Shown here one piece after another: positions 6,569-15,360 of a DNA stretch of 40,843 nucleotides. Below the pieces are notes generated by a model. That model did not search any database. It was not told where the DNA came from and saw only the letters and a program-made list of their open reading frames with translations. Each line of letters begins with the position of its first letter. Positions within the stretch are counted from its first letter, which is position 1. Made by a program: the position numbers and the translations under genes. Source of the stretch: Faucicola sp048551375 (GTDB lineage: Bacteria; Pseudomonadota; Gammaproteobacteria; Pseudomonadales; Moraxellaceae). The stretch spans positions 1-40,843 of the forward strand of contig NZ_JBLYZJ010000019.1 in the NCBI RefSeq assembly GCF_048551375.1, in the 5' to 3' direction.

Positions 6569-8443
6569 ATGAGTAACGACCTCACCTACCTACGCCAACC
6601 GCCGTTTGATACCCTCACCGACAGCGAGCGACAGCACCTCAGCCAACATAGCCAAATCGTGTATCTTGACAGCCAACAGACCCTACCGACTGACTGGCAA
6701 GGCGACTTTTTTATCATCATCAAAGGGCAACTGCACCAGTTCCAAGGCGATGAATTGATTGCAGGGCTGAACATTGCCGATTGGTTTGACACCAAAGACC
6801 GAGATGGCAAGCACTTTCATTTTGTCACCCAACAGCAAAGCCTGTTATACCGTATCAATGGCAAGGTGTTGGGCGAGATTACCGAACAAAATCCTCAGCT
6901 AAAAAACGCCCTGTTTGCCGACTTATCCGCACGCCTTAGCCACCACCAAGCACGCCAAGCCCAGTCCGAAAGCCAACAATTGCTGTATCAGCCGATTGCC
7001 ACGATGGGCAGTCATATCAAGCCACCGCATTTTGTCGAAGATACAGCGACTTTATACGAAGCCACGGTGGCGATGACCCAGCATGATGCCAAACATATTT
7101 TGGTCAAATCCACCATGCGAATTAGCGACAGCGAGCGAGATAAACTTATTGCTCAAGGCGTGGCAAAAGCCGATATTGCCGAGTTTATCCCTCGGATTGG
7201 GATGTTTACCCAAACCGATATTTGCCGAGCGATTGGCGAAAAAGCCGACTTTGCCACCACGCCTGTGCTGAAATATACCAATTTCAAATTACGCACCATT
7301 CACGCAGGGCAAGATGTCAGTGAAGCCTTGCTCACAATGCTTCACAGCCGTATTCACCGCTTGCCCATCATCGACCAGCAAGGCGAGATTGTGGGCGTGT
7401 TGGGTCAGACCGAATTGCTCAATTATCTCACCAACCATTCGCATTTAATCGTGGCTCGTATCGAGCAAGCCCAAACCCTTGAGGAAGTCACCCAAGCGGT
7501 TGATATGATTGGCAAATTTATCCGCCAACAACAGCAAAATGGCATCAAAACCCATGTCATCAGCCGAATGGTGCAAGGGCTAAATCTGCACGTTTTTGAC
7601 CGTACTTGGCAGTTGCTAGTGCCGACCTTGACCTACCACAACACCTGTCTGCTGGTGATGGGGTCGGAAGGGCGAGGCGAGCAAATCATGCGGACTGACC
7701 AAGATAACGCCTTGATTATCCGCAATGGTTTTAAAGATGATAATTTGCTGAGTTATGCAGAGGCGTTTAACACCGCCCTTGCCGACATGGGCTATCCGCT
7801 GTGCGATGGCAATATTATGCTAAAAAATGAGCGTTGGCGAAAAACCGTGACCGCCTTTGAAAAGCAAATCAGTCAATGGCTTGCCAGTGGTAGCAGTGAG
7901 GATATGATGTGGTTTGCGACCTTGGTCGATGCTCATGTGGTGTGTGGTGATGCCAAGCTGTTTGAGCAACTGCGTCAGCATTGGCAAATTGCGTTAAAAA
8001 GTGCCACCAGTAGCAATTTTCTTAATCGTTTTGCTAAACCGATGTTGCAATTTGGCGATAGCGGTGGGTTTTGGCAAAAATTCACAGGCGGTCAAGACAA
8101 TGACATTGACCTCAAAAAAGCAGGGATTTTCCCCATCGTGCATGGCGTGCGGACATTGGCGTTAGAACATGGCATTGAGGCGACCAACACACGCACACGG
8201 CTACAGCTTTTGGGCGAAAAAAATGCCATTGATAAAACCACCGCCCAAAATGTGGCGGAAGCGTTGGATTTTTTGATGGCAAAACGCCTTGAAGTGTCCT
8301 TGAATACGGCTGATAAATCCGCTCGTAAGGTCAATCCCAATCAGCTTTCGGCACTTGAAAAGGATTTGTTAAAAGAAAGCTTGGCGATTGTTAAAGACTT
8401 TAAAGGTTTTATCACCCATCATTATCGGTTGGATATTTTTTAG
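6569..8443 (+). CDS. CBS / cyclic-nucleotide-binding DUF294 nucleotidyltransferase-like protein
   Basis: A 624-residue signalling protein. The ATG at 6569 is preceded by AAGGA at good spacing; a longer in-frame version from 6509 has no better site. The first 130 residues resemble a cNMP-binding (Crp-like) fold, two CBS motifs follow (about 150-310, including HRLPIIDQQGEIVGVLGQTE), then a DUF294 nucleotidyltransferase-like core with GSEGRGEQ and DQDNA, and a C-terminal helical DUF294_C domain. Such proteins are thought to sense nucleotides and control a partner by nucleotidyl transfer, but their target is not established. The gene is eight bases from the exonuclease gene, a pairing seen in other gammaproteobacteria. 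Confidence 0.85.
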   Translation: MSNDLTYLRQPPFDTLTDSERQHLSQHSQIVYLDSQQTLPTDWQGDFFIIIKGQLHQFQGDELIAGLNIADWFDTKDRDGKHFHFVTQQQSLLYRINGKVLGEITEQNPQLKNALFADLSARLSHHQARQAQSESQQLLYQPIATMGSHIKPPHFVEDTATLYEATVAMTQHDAKHILVKSTMRISDSERDKLIAQGVAKADIAEFIPRIGMFTQTDICRAIGEKADFATTPVLKYTNFKLRTIHAGQDVSEALLTMLHSRIHRLPIIDQQGEIVGVLGQTELLNYLTNHSHLIVARIEQAQTLEEVTQAVDMIGKFIRQQQQNGIKTHVISRMVQGLNLHVFDRTWQLLVPTLTYHNTCLLVMGSEGRGEQIMRTDQDNALIIRNGFKDDNLLSYAEAFNTALADMGYPLCDGNIMLKNERWRKTVTAFEKQISQWLASGSSEDMMWFATLVDAHVVCGDAKLFEQLRQHWQIALKSATSSNFLNRFAKPMLQFGDSGGFWQKFTGGQDNDIDLKKAGIFPIVHGVRTLALEHGIEATNTRTRLQLLGEKNAIDKTTAQNVAEALDFLMAKRLEVSLNTADKSARKVNPNQLSALEKDLLKESLAIVKDFKGFITHHYRLDIF

Positions 8444-8451
8444 AGGCTGTT

Positions 8452-9093
8452 ATGTTTAACAAAATCAGTGAATTTTTTAGCCAAAATAAAGTCGCACGGC
8501 AAAAACAAAGCCTATTGCAACCGCAATACGCCCACCTATTTGACACGCCACCAACCGATGAATGGGTCAGTCTTGACCTCGAAATGACAGGGCTAAACCC
8601 AAAAACTGACCATATCTTGAGCCTTGGGGCGGTCAAAATTGCCAAAACCGCCCACGGCGTAGAGATAGACACAGGTAATGCGTTGTCGTTGATTTGCCGT
8701 CCACCAGTGATGCCGAGTCGTGATAGCATTATCATTCATGGCTTGCGTCCGTCTGATGTGGAAAATGGCATTAGCTATGAGGCGATGTTACCGCAACTGT
8801 TGGATTTTATTGGCAATCGCCCTGTGGTGGGGTTTTGTGTGGATATGGATATGGCGTTTATCAATGCCATTACAAAGCCGTGGCTAGGGGTAAATTTACC
8901 CAATGCCATGCTGGATGTTAGTTTGCTTGAGCAACAACACCGCCAACAAGCCAACCGAAATCCTGATAATGTGGTGAAACGCAAGCACTTAAATGAGTTG
9001 ATTGATGAATTTGCCATTCCTCGCTTGCCTACACACGACTCGCTCAATGATGCCATTATGGTGGCGATGGTGTTTGCTCATTTAAATTATTGA
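8452..9093 (+). CDS. DnaQ-like 3'-5' exonuclease
   Basis: A 213-residue DEDDh-type nuclease. Exo I is SLDLEMTGLNP (Asp and Glu metal ligands), Exo II is in VVGFCVDMDMAFIN, and Exo III is near the C-terminus as THDSLNDAIM (His plus Asp). It is shorter than full polymerase subunits and has no BRCT or GIY-YIG domain, so it is probably a stand-alone exonuclease. It starts eight bases after the DUF294 gene, with GAGG overlapping that stop, so the two are probably co-expressed and functionally linked. Confidence 0.88.
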   Translation: MFNKISEFFSQNKVARQKQSLLQPQYAHLFDTPPTDEWVSLDLEMTGLNPKTDHILSLGAVKIAKTAHGVEIDTGNALSLICRPPVMPSRDSIIIHGLRPSDVENGISYEAMLPQLLDFIGNRPVVGFCVDMDMAFINAITKPWLGVNLPNAMLDVSLLEQQHRQQANRNPDNVVKRKHLNELIDEFAIPRLPTHDSLNDAIMVAMVFAHLNY

Positions 9094-9113
9094 TGGTGCA
9101 GTATGTTAAGTTT

Positions 9114-9230
9114 TAATCCCCCTCTTGCGGAATATATTCCTCACCTTTAAAAAAGGGGGACTTCCCCTCGTATCAGATTTGTGTATAGGGCAAAGCCCCC
9201 TCTTTTGTAAAGAGGGGGTTGGGGGAGATT
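9114..9230. repeat. Composite C/G-tract intergenic repeat with strong hairpin
   Basis: A 117-base patch between two convergent genes. It starts AATCCCCCTC and ends GGGGGAGATT. Inside, 9196-9218 form a perfect 10-bp stem (CCCCCTCTTT / AAAGAGGGGG) with a three-base loop. No T-run follows. It may stop transcription from both sides, but looks more like a dispersed repeat element of which only this copy is seen here. Confidence 0.6.
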
Positions 9231-9264
9231 CAAAGAAAATGGTGAACAAAACTTACACTACTGA

Positions 9265-10017
9265 TTATTTCTTAGTTTGACCCTGCGGTGCTTGAGCATT
9301 TGGTTTGATACCTGCTTCTTCGGTCAGTTTCATTAGCATTTCACGAGCTTCCATCGCTGATTTTTGGGCTTTTTCCATGGATTTGGCAATTTCTGGGCTG
9401 TTTTCTGGGGTTGCTGTTGGTTTTTTGATAAGGGCGGATGTACCAGTACGGCTGTTATTGATGCTCTCGACCATTTTATCACGAGCTTGAGCGACACGAG
9501 GGTCATTGAATTTTAGCTTGGTTAAGGTGGCTTTTTGGTTGTCTAATTGAGCTACCACGTCCTTAAAGAATGAGGCTTGGTCAGCAGGGGTTTTGGCGTT
9601 TTGCATTTTTTTTGCCATTTTTTCTTGCTGGGCTATGGTGTCTTTATCCATCTGATTTAAGGTTTTAAATAAGGTGGTCAAATCCGCTTTTAGAGCAACG
9701 TTGCCTTCTGCTTTGGCAGGAGCGGTGGTTGCTGAGTTGGTAGGTAGCACGGCAGGAGCAACAACGGTCGGTGCAGACGCTGTTTCAGTGGTGACAGTCG
9801 TGGTCGTGCTACTGGCGATTACGGTCGGTGCAGAACTGGCAACTGAAGCAACCACAGGGGCAGATGCGACAGGCGTAGCAGAGGCTGGCGAAGCAGTAGA
9901 GGCAGGCTGAGTTGCTGTGGTGGTGTTGGCTTTATCATCGGCTTTTGAACAAGCGGTCAATGAAATTGCCAACGCAATGGCAGTAAGGGTGGCAAAGCGG
10001 TTTTGAGTTGCAGTCAT
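9265..10017 (-). CDS. Putative lipoprotein with low-complexity linker
   Basis: A 250-residue protein with a clear lipoprotein signal: positively charged start, hydrophobic core and lipobox LTAC with Cys23. Residues 24-105 are almost only Ala, Thr, Ser, Val and Pro, a flexible linker likely to span the periplasm. Residues 106-235 are polar and helical (LTTLFKTLNQMDKDTIAQQE and following), with a Gln/Lys-rich tail. I do not recognise the C-terminal domain. The gene is monocistronic and convergent with the exonuclease gene. Function unknown. Confidence 0.75.
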   Translation of the reverse strand: MTATQNRFATLTAIALAISLTACSKADDKANTTTATQPASTASPASATPVASAPVVASVASSAPTVIASSTTTTVTTETASAPTVVAPAVLPTNSATTAPAKAEGNVALKADLTTLFKTLNQMDKDTIAQQEKMAKKMQNAKTPADQASFFKDVVAQLDNQKATLTKLKFNDPRVAQARDKMVESINNSRTGTSALIKKPTATPENSPEIAKSMEKAQKSAMEAREMLMKLTEEAGIKPNAQAPQGQTKK

Positions 10018-10082
10018 AAAATTCTCATACGGTGAGTGAAACTATACACAATAAAATAGCGTTGTTTAAAAGTAATAAGTCA

Positions 10083-10105
10083 GTAGGGGCGTATGCCATA
10101 CGCCC
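10083..10105. repeat. REP-like palindrome, GTAGGGGCGTA family
   Basis: GGGCGTAT-GCC-ATACGCCC preceded by GTAG, in the divergent region between the lipoprotein gene and dacB. It is one of at least eleven copies in the window. The rest of the 295-base gap holds no recognisable gene. Confidence 0.85.
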
Positions 10106-10312
10106 AAAATGCCAAAGTAGTTATCCTAACTTAATGTACTATATAAAGAACAAAAGGATAAAGAACAAAAGGGGTTGTGAAAACAGGATATCCATTTTAG
10201 CAAAATAAACCCATAAAAATTGCAAAGAAATGTAGAAAAATGCAACAGCGTTATGCTAAAGTTTTCCCTTTTTTTAATAAGTCATCGGTTGGGCAGAAAA
10301 AGGCGTTGGGGC

Positions 10313-12070
10313 ATGAGTAACAGACTTCGATTAATCCATGTGAGTATTTATTTAGGCATGGTTGGGCTGTTGGGTTGTCAGACAGCATGGGCTGAGGTTT
10401 TGCCACCGATTATCGAGCAGAAAATCCTTGAAGCCAATTTGTCCAAAGACAGCGTCAGCATGGTGGTGCAACCCTTGGGAAAACAGGGCGAGCAAGGTGC
10501 ATTCTTGCCCAAATTAATTGATTATCAAGCCGATATCCCTCGCACGCCTGCTTCTACACAAAAATTAATCCCTACCTTTATCGCCTTAGATAGCTTGGGT
10601 AAAGATTTTGTGTGGCAAACCAAATTGTATCAAGACGGTATGCTATGGCAAGGCACGTTGTATGGCGATGTGATTGTTCAAGGCAGTGGCGACCCCAAGC
10701 TAGACAGTGCCAAGGTTTATCAGCTATTAAGTATGGTCAAGTCGCATGGCATTGAGCGGATAACAGGGGATTTGATTATCAATAATCGCCAATTTCGTGG
10801 GGTGGATTTTGACATTAATGCCTTTGATGGTAGGGGATATCGCCCTTATAATGCCCAGCCCAATGCGTTATTAACCGATTTTGGCACATTAAAAGTTGAG
10901 CTAAATCCTGTGGCAAAGCCCACGGCAATTCCTGCAACAACTGCCTCTACAACACCAACTGCTAGCCCTGCTACCGAAGCCAATGAGCCATCTGTCATGC
11001 CAGAGGGTGAGGATGCTGGCACAGCGAATCAGCCCACGATTAAACCCAATGACATAGACCATTTTACGGTGACGGTCACACCAAAGCTTGCCAACTACAA
11101 TGCCCCAACCGAGCTTGCCCTTAGTCAAGCCCCTTGCCAAGCTGGTGCGGATAAATGGATTGCTGAGGTTACGCCAACCCAGTTGCAGTTTAGTGAAATG
11201 CCTTCGGTGCATTGTGGGCGACAACAGCGATGGCTAAGTTTTCCCAATGGCGATAACATGGTCAAGGACATGATTACTGCCGATTGGCAACAGATTATGC
11301 CCCAGTTTACAGGCAAGATTCGCTTTGCTGATACCGCAGACCTGCCCCCTGCTAAGGTCAATATTCCAGAGGCAATGCCGTGGTATTTGCGTTGGTATCT
11401 GAAACTCACTGCCAAACCTACCGCCCCCAAACTCATTGGCTATGTGGCTTCCAATCCGTTGAGTGAGCAAATCAAAGACATCAACCAACATTCCAATAAT
11501 GTGATGACCGAGCAGATTGCCTTGTCATTGCCCTTGTATATTGAAGGAAAAAAGGATATTGAGGGTAAAAAGTTGGCTAATCAAAATGCAGATAGTCAAA
11601 ATTTAGACAGCCAATTAACCACGCCCAAAGGCGTAAGCGATTACCCCAAAACCTTTGCGGTGATGAATACATGGTGGCAACAGCATTTACCCAATGCCAC
11701 CGCCCCTGTGATGAGCCGAGCGTCTGGGCTATGCCGAGATTGTCAAGTCAAGCCCAATAGTTTGTTGGCATTGCTAAATTTCGCTTATCGCTCACCAAAT
11801 TTTGACACCTATCGTAATTCAATGGGCGTGGCAGGGGAGTCGGGCACGATTAAGGCACTTAAATGGCGACAACCCAATAACCCTGCCATTGGGCGGGCGT
11901 GGATAAAAACAGGCACGCTTGACAATGTGACCAGTATGGCAGGCTATATCCAAGGGCAGTCTGGGCAATGGTATGCGGTGGTGGGTATGATAAATGCTGA
12001 TAATGTCAAAAATAATAGCCAAGCCAAAGCCGTGCTGGATGAAATGCTGGCGTGGACGGCGGTGAAATAG
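10313..12070 (+). CDS. dacB: D-alanyl-D-alanine carboxypeptidase/endopeptidase, PBP4 type
   Basis: A 585-residue penicillin-binding protein of the S13 (DacB) family. It carries the three active-site motifs: STQK (SxxK) in the N-terminal part, SNN (SxN) in the NQHSNNVMTEQ stretch, and KTG in WIKTGTLDN near the C-terminus. It trims or cleaves peptidoglycan peptides in the periplasm. I chose the ATG at 10313 because it gives a good signal peptide ending CQTAWA; an earlier ATG at 10253 and a TTG at 10220 add a basic, signal-less leader. LLGC inside the signal resembles a lipobox, so a lipoprotein form is possible. A Thr/Pro/Ala-rich insert of about 45 residues (from near KPTAIPATTAS) is unusual. 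It is convergent with the Nudix gene. Confidence 0.9.
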   Translation: MSNRLRLIHVSIYLGMVGLLGCQTAWAEVLPPIIEQKILEANLSKDSVSMVVQPLGKQGEQGAFLPKLIDYQADIPRTPASTQKLIPTFIALDSLGKDFVWQTKLYQDGMLWQGTLYGDVIVQGSGDPKLDSAKVYQLLSMVKSHGIERITGDLIINNRQFRGVDFDINAFDGRGYRPYNAQPNALLTDFGTLKVELNPVAKPTAIPATTASTTPTASPATEANEPSVMPEGEDAGTANQPTIKPNDIDHFTVTVTPKLANYNAPTELALSQAPCQAGADKWIAEVTPTQLQFSEMPSVHCGRQQRWLSFPNGDNMVKDMITADWQQIMPQFTGKIRFADTADLPPAKVNIPEAMPWYLRWYLKLTAKPTAPKLIGYVASNPLSEQIKDINQHSNNVMTEQIALSLPLYIEGKKDIEGKKLANQNADSQNLDSQLTTPKGVSDYPKTFAVMNTWWQQHLPNATAPVMSRASGLCRDCQVKPNSLLALLNFAYRSPNFDTYRNSMGVAGESGTIKALKWRQPNNPAIGRAWIKTGTLDNVTSMAGYIQGQSGQWYAVVGMINADNVKNNSQAKAVLDEMLAWTAVK

Positions 12071-12087
12071 TTGATGAGGTCTTTGTC

Positions 12088-12150
12088 AGGTGCGTTCTAC
12101 GCACCGTTTAAAATCAATATATTCAATGAGTGCGTATGACGCACCTTACG
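12088..12150. repeat. Inverted repeat pair, GTGCGT/ACGCAC family
   Basis: Two small palindromes (AGGTGCGT-TCT-ACGCACC and GTGCGT-ATG-ACGCACCT) face each other in the 91-base gap between convergent dacB and the Nudix gene; the outer AGGTGCGT/ACGCACCT arms also pair. Related sequences occur near 22611 and 38589. It may act as a bidirectional transcription stop. Confidence 0.65.
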
Positions 12151-12161
12151 TTGATATATTT

Positions 12162-12764
12162 TTATGGTTTATCCTCAACCTTAAAATACCACGCAGTTTT
12201 TCTATCAAAACCAATTTCCAATAAACTGGCAGTGATTCGCCCTGTCAGTCCCCATACCGTTTCCCCATCGACCAAAAAACTCGGTGAAATCATCACTTGT
12301 TCGCCCAAATCATACGCATAATCCACCGTTGGTTGCTCAATCAAGGTCGCCAAATCCGCCCAAAATAGCCGTGCAATTTCGCCCACTTCTGGGACAAGTG
12401 TGACATTGGGCGGAATCAACCCAATGATGGGTTTGACAGGGCGACCGCTTTTGGCATGATGAATCGGCAACTCGCCCAAAATCTGTACTTGGCTTGGGTG
12501 AATGCCTGTTTCTTCAAAGGTTTCTCGTAGAGCGGTGGCTTGGTTGCTGTCGTCTGTGTCTTCTCGTCTGCCCCCTGCAAAGGATACTTCGCCTGCGTGT
12601 TCTCGCATTTCGGAGGCTCGTAGTGAGTAGAGCATTCTCGGCTCGGCTTCATCGGTGATGGCGACTAGCACGGCATACGGCTGTGGGCTAGGGTCGAATG
12701 GCAATGTCGCTATCCGCTCGGCAAGTTGGGTAAGTAGAGGGCTTTGAAATTTAGATTTTGTCAT
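12162..12764 (-). CDS. Nudix hydrolase, NudL-like CoA pyrophosphatase
   Basis: A 200-residue protein with the features of the UPF0035/NudL branch: SLRASEMREHAGEVSFAGG just before a Nudix box that ends ALRETFEETGI. Members hydrolyse CoA and acyl-CoA to 3',5'-ADP and (acyl)phosphopantetheine. The usual FPGG is FAGG here. It is encoded alone, pointing away from the CoA transferase gene, with a 303-base region between them. The class is secure; substrate preference is inferred from the family motif. Confidence 0.82.
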   Translation of the reverse strand: MTKSKFQSPLLTQLAERIATLPFDPSPQPYAVLVAITDEAEPRMLYSLRASEMREHAGEVSFAGGRREDTDDSNQATALRETFEETGIHPSQVQILGELPIHHAKSGRPVKPIIGLIPPNVTLVPEVGEIARLFWADLATLIEQPTVDYAYDLGEQVMISPSFLVDGETVWGLTGRITASLLEIGFDRKTAWYFKVEDKP

Positions 12765-13067
12765 AAGATTTTTTGCAGTTAAAGTTTAGCTCATTATTTC
12801 ACAGTCTTTTTCAACAATAGGTTGATTTGCTGTTTTGTTTACCATGTTTTCATCAAAATATACGCCTCAATCCTAGCATATTTCTAGCAAATTACCGTAA
12901 AAATTATGTCAAGCCAACCGCAAATCAGATTGACAAGCCATTTTTTAGCCGCTACACTGCCTATTAATAGTTTCATCTAGCAGAATTGAAATTCCACAAA
13001 ATGAAACAAAATTAACCTAACGATATTCTTATATCACCGCATTTAATCATAGAACAAGGAGCGTCAT
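12765..13067. promoter_or_regulatory. Divergent control region upstream of the glutarate cluster
   Basis: A 303-base region between the NudL-like gene and the CoA transferase gene, with no reading frame of note. It is AT-rich and holds repeated TTTCA/TGAAA half-sites around 12971-13010, consistent with binding by an IclR-type regulator. The CoA transferase ribosome binding site is the AAGGAG run just before 13068. I could not fix a promoter position. Confidence 0.4.
12992..13013 (+). promoter_or_regulatory. Candidate IclR-family operator, copy 1
   Basis: A 22-base stretch with core AATGAAACA, 55 bases upstream of the CoA transferase start. The same motif occurs in opposite orientation at 15288-15309 upstream of gcdH, with 17 of 22 bases matching. 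Sharing by two promoters of one pathway that also encodes an IclR regulator makes an operator plausible; there is no direct evidence. Confidence 0.4.
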
Positions 13068-14300
13068 ATGAGCAACGAGGGTGTAGGGGCATTACAAAAC
13101 ATTCGAGTATTGGATTTAAGCCGTGTTTTGGCAGGGCCGTGGTGTGGACAGATTTTGGCGGATTTGGGGGCAGAGGTCATCAAAATCGAACGTCCGCAAG
13201 TCGGTGATGACACACGCCGTTGGGGGCCACCTTGGATGCTAGACAATACAGGCAATCCCACCCTTGAGGCCGCCTATTACCAAACCGCCAATCGCAATAA
13301 ACATTCAGTCGCTGTGGATATTGCCACCGCAGAAGGGCAGGCGATTATTCATGAATTGGTCAAAACCAGCGATGTGTTAATCGAAAACTACAAAGCAGGC
13401 TCACTCAAAAAATACCAACTTGACTATGATACCCTAAAAGCCATTAACCCAAAATTGGTGTACTGCTCGATTACAGGGTTTGGGCAAACTGGCCCAAGAG
13501 CCTCAGAGCCGGGGTATGATTTTATCATTCAAGGCATGGGTGGCTTGATGTCAATCACAGGCGAAAAAGATGGTATCGCAGGTGGTGGCCCACAAAAAGT
13601 TGGGGTAGCTGTGACCGATGTGATGACAGGTTTATATGCCACCATTGCTATTCAGGCGGCGTTATTGCATCGTACCAACACAGGTCAAGGGCAATACATT
13701 GATATGGCATTGCTGGATGTGCAGATTGCCATGCTTGCCAATCAAGGCATGAATTACCTTGCTTCAGGTAATGTGCCACAACGCTATGGCAATGCTCACC
13801 CTAATATTGTGCCATATCAAGTATTTAGTGGCAGTGACCAAGATTTTATCATTGCCTGTGGTAATGACAGCCAGTTTACTGCCTTATGTCAAGCAGTGGG
13901 CTTGTCCGAATTGCCAACTGAGCCACGTTTTGCCACCAATGCCAACCGTGTCAAACATCGTGAGGAACTGGTGGGTATATTGACTCAGCATTTTGCCACC
14001 AATACCGCTTCACGTTGGGTTGAGCTGATTCATGCAGTAAAAGTGCCTGTGGGCTTGATTAATGATATCGCCCAAGCAGTTGCTGAGCCACAAGTGCAAG
14101 CTCGTGAAATGCTCGTGACTTTACCCCATCCACTGCAGGATAGCTTGACCTTGATTGGCTCACCCATCAAGCTGTCTGACACACCTGTGAGTTATCGTAA
14201 AGCTCCACCGATGCTCGGTGAGGACACAGACAGTGTTTTGTCAAGCATTTTGAGTCATGCTAAACTGGCGACCCTACGCCAACAGGGCGTGATTCAATAG
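13068..14300 (+). CDS. CaiB/BaiF-type CoA transferase, probable succinyl-CoA:glutarate CoA-transferase
   Basis: A 410-residue class III CoA transferase. It opens with the family pattern (IRVLDLSRVLAGPWCGQ, ADLGAEVIKIERP) and has the catalytic Asp region YIDMALLDVQ near the middle. Class III enzymes move CoA between acids through an aspartyl-CoA ester intermediate. Because the next structural gene is glutaryl-CoA dehydrogenase, the likely reaction is activation of glutarate to glutaryl-CoA with succinyl-CoA as donor, as in human SUGCT. That substrate is inferred from context. A clear AAGGAG site precedes the ATG, and the regulator gene starts nine bases after the stop. Confidence 0.82.
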   Translation: MSNEGVGALQNIRVLDLSRVLAGPWCGQILADLGAEVIKIERPQVGDDTRRWGPPWMLDNTGNPTLEAAYYQTANRNKHSVAVDIATAEGQAIIHELVKTSDVLIENYKAGSLKKYQLDYDTLKAINPKLVYCSITGFGQTGPRASEPGYDFIIQGMGGLMSITGEKDGIAGGGPQKVGVAVTDVMTGLYATIAIQAALLHRTNTGQGQYIDMALLDVQIAMLANQGMNYLASGNVPQRYGNAHPNIVPYQVFSGSDQDFIIACGNDSQFTALCQAVGLSELPTEPRFATNANRVKHREELVGILTQHFATNTASRWVELIHAVKVPVGLINDIAQAVAEPQVQAREMLVTLPHPLQDSLTLIGSPIKLSDTPVSYRKAPPMLGEDTDSVLSSILSHAKLATLRQQGVIQ

Positions 14301-14309
14301 GATATTCCC

Positions 14310-15197
14310 ATGAGCCGTACCGTACAACATGACCCTTATTTTTCCGAACAAGCGGATGACTCACGCTATGTTACCGCTTTGGCACGTGGGTTAATGTTGT
14401 TATCCTGTTTTGACCGCCATACGCCGAGCTTGACCCATCAACAGCTATGCGAAAAAACAGGCTTGCCAAAAGCCACCGTATCACGGCTGATTTTTACCCT
14501 ACTTGCGACAGGTTATCTGTCACAGGCGGATAAAAATAGCTACCAAGTCGGTATTCAAGCCCTAAAATTGGGTCATGTTGCCTCACGCTTGTATGATATC
14601 TCAAACTTGACAGCCGACAGCCTACAAGCCTTTGCCATCGCCCATCAAGTATCGGTGAATATCGCCACCTATGACAATGGCGTGATGCGATATGTGGCGT
14701 GTTATCGCAGTCCTGCAAGGGTATCAGTGAATTTGCAGGTCGGCTCAGAAGTGCCAATGGCAAGCACCGCCATTGGGCGTGCGTTTTTTGCCACCAGTGA
14801 TGCCGACAGTCAAACCCAAATGCTTGCCATGCTAGCCCAACACCTATCGCCGATGGCATATAAGGGGGTCAGTGAACAACTCAACCAAGCCAAATTATTA
14901 TACCAAACCCAACAATATGCCCTATCCGATGGTGAGTTTTTGCCTGAAATTTTGGCAGTGGCTGTCGGTATGCCTCAATCTTCCCAACCACCCCACGCCC
15001 TGCAATCCGCTCAGTCATTTCAGCCAAGCAATGCTCGACCGCATTACGCCATCAATGTCAGTGTTCCTCGTGTGTCGCCCCATCCCAATACCGCCCTGTC
15101 TGCGTCTGATAGCCAAGTCAATTGGCTGATTACCCAAGTCTTGCCTGCATTACGCCAACTGGCACAAGAGATTAGCCAACGTATCGCCATGATTTAA
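14310..15197 (+). CDS. IclR-family transcriptional regulator of the glutarate cluster
   Basis: A 295-residue regulator with an N-terminal winged helix-turn-helix (about 20-85; LTHQQLCEKTGLPKATVSRL) and a GAF-like effector domain. The pattern of QVGIQALKLG followed by VNLQVGSEVPMASTAIGRAF is typical of the family. It lies nine bases after the CoA transferase gene and ahead of gcdH, so it probably controls this pathway in response to glutarate or a CoA ester. Near residues 222-245 the effector domain has a Gln/Ser/Pro-rich insert (VGMPQSSQPPHALQSAQ) just before the conserved AINVSVP strand, which is unusual and may form a surface loop. Confidence 0.85.
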   Translation: MSRTVQHDPYFSEQADDSRYVTALARGLMLLSCFDRHTPSLTHQQLCEKTGLPKATVSRLIFTLLATGYLSQADKNSYQVGIQALKLGHVASRLYDISNLTADSLQAFAIAHQVSVNIATYDNGVMRYVACYRSPARVSVNLQVGSEVPMASTAIGRAFFATSDADSQTQMLAMLAQHLSPMAYKGVSEQLNQAKLLYQTQQYALSDGEFLPEILAVAVGMPQSSQPPHALQSAQSFQPSNARPHYAINVSVPRVSPHPNTALSASDSQVNWLITQVLPALRQLAQEISQRIAMI

Positions 15198-15287
15198 TCA
15201 ATATAATACTCAAGGATTTTTTCGTGATTTTGCAAAAAATCATTTACAACTCGTCAAGAGTCTGATTTAATGGTTTTATTATACGGA

Positions 15288-15309
15288 AATAATGTTTCAT
15301 TCTGCGAAA
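15288..15309 (-). promoter_or_regulatory. Candidate IclR-family operator, copy 2
   Basis: Reverse-strand match (17 of 22) to the motif at 12992-13013, 51 bases upstream of the gcdH start. It contains a perfect 6-bp inverted pair, TGTTTC and GAAACA, spaced by seven bases. A weaker match to the same core (GATTGAAACATT) occurs near 16679-16690 before the cupin gene. Function is inferred. Confidence 0.45.
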
Positions 15310-15360
15310 CAGTAGCGTGTAATTGAATGAATTTAGTTCAATGTAAAAAAGGATATCGCC

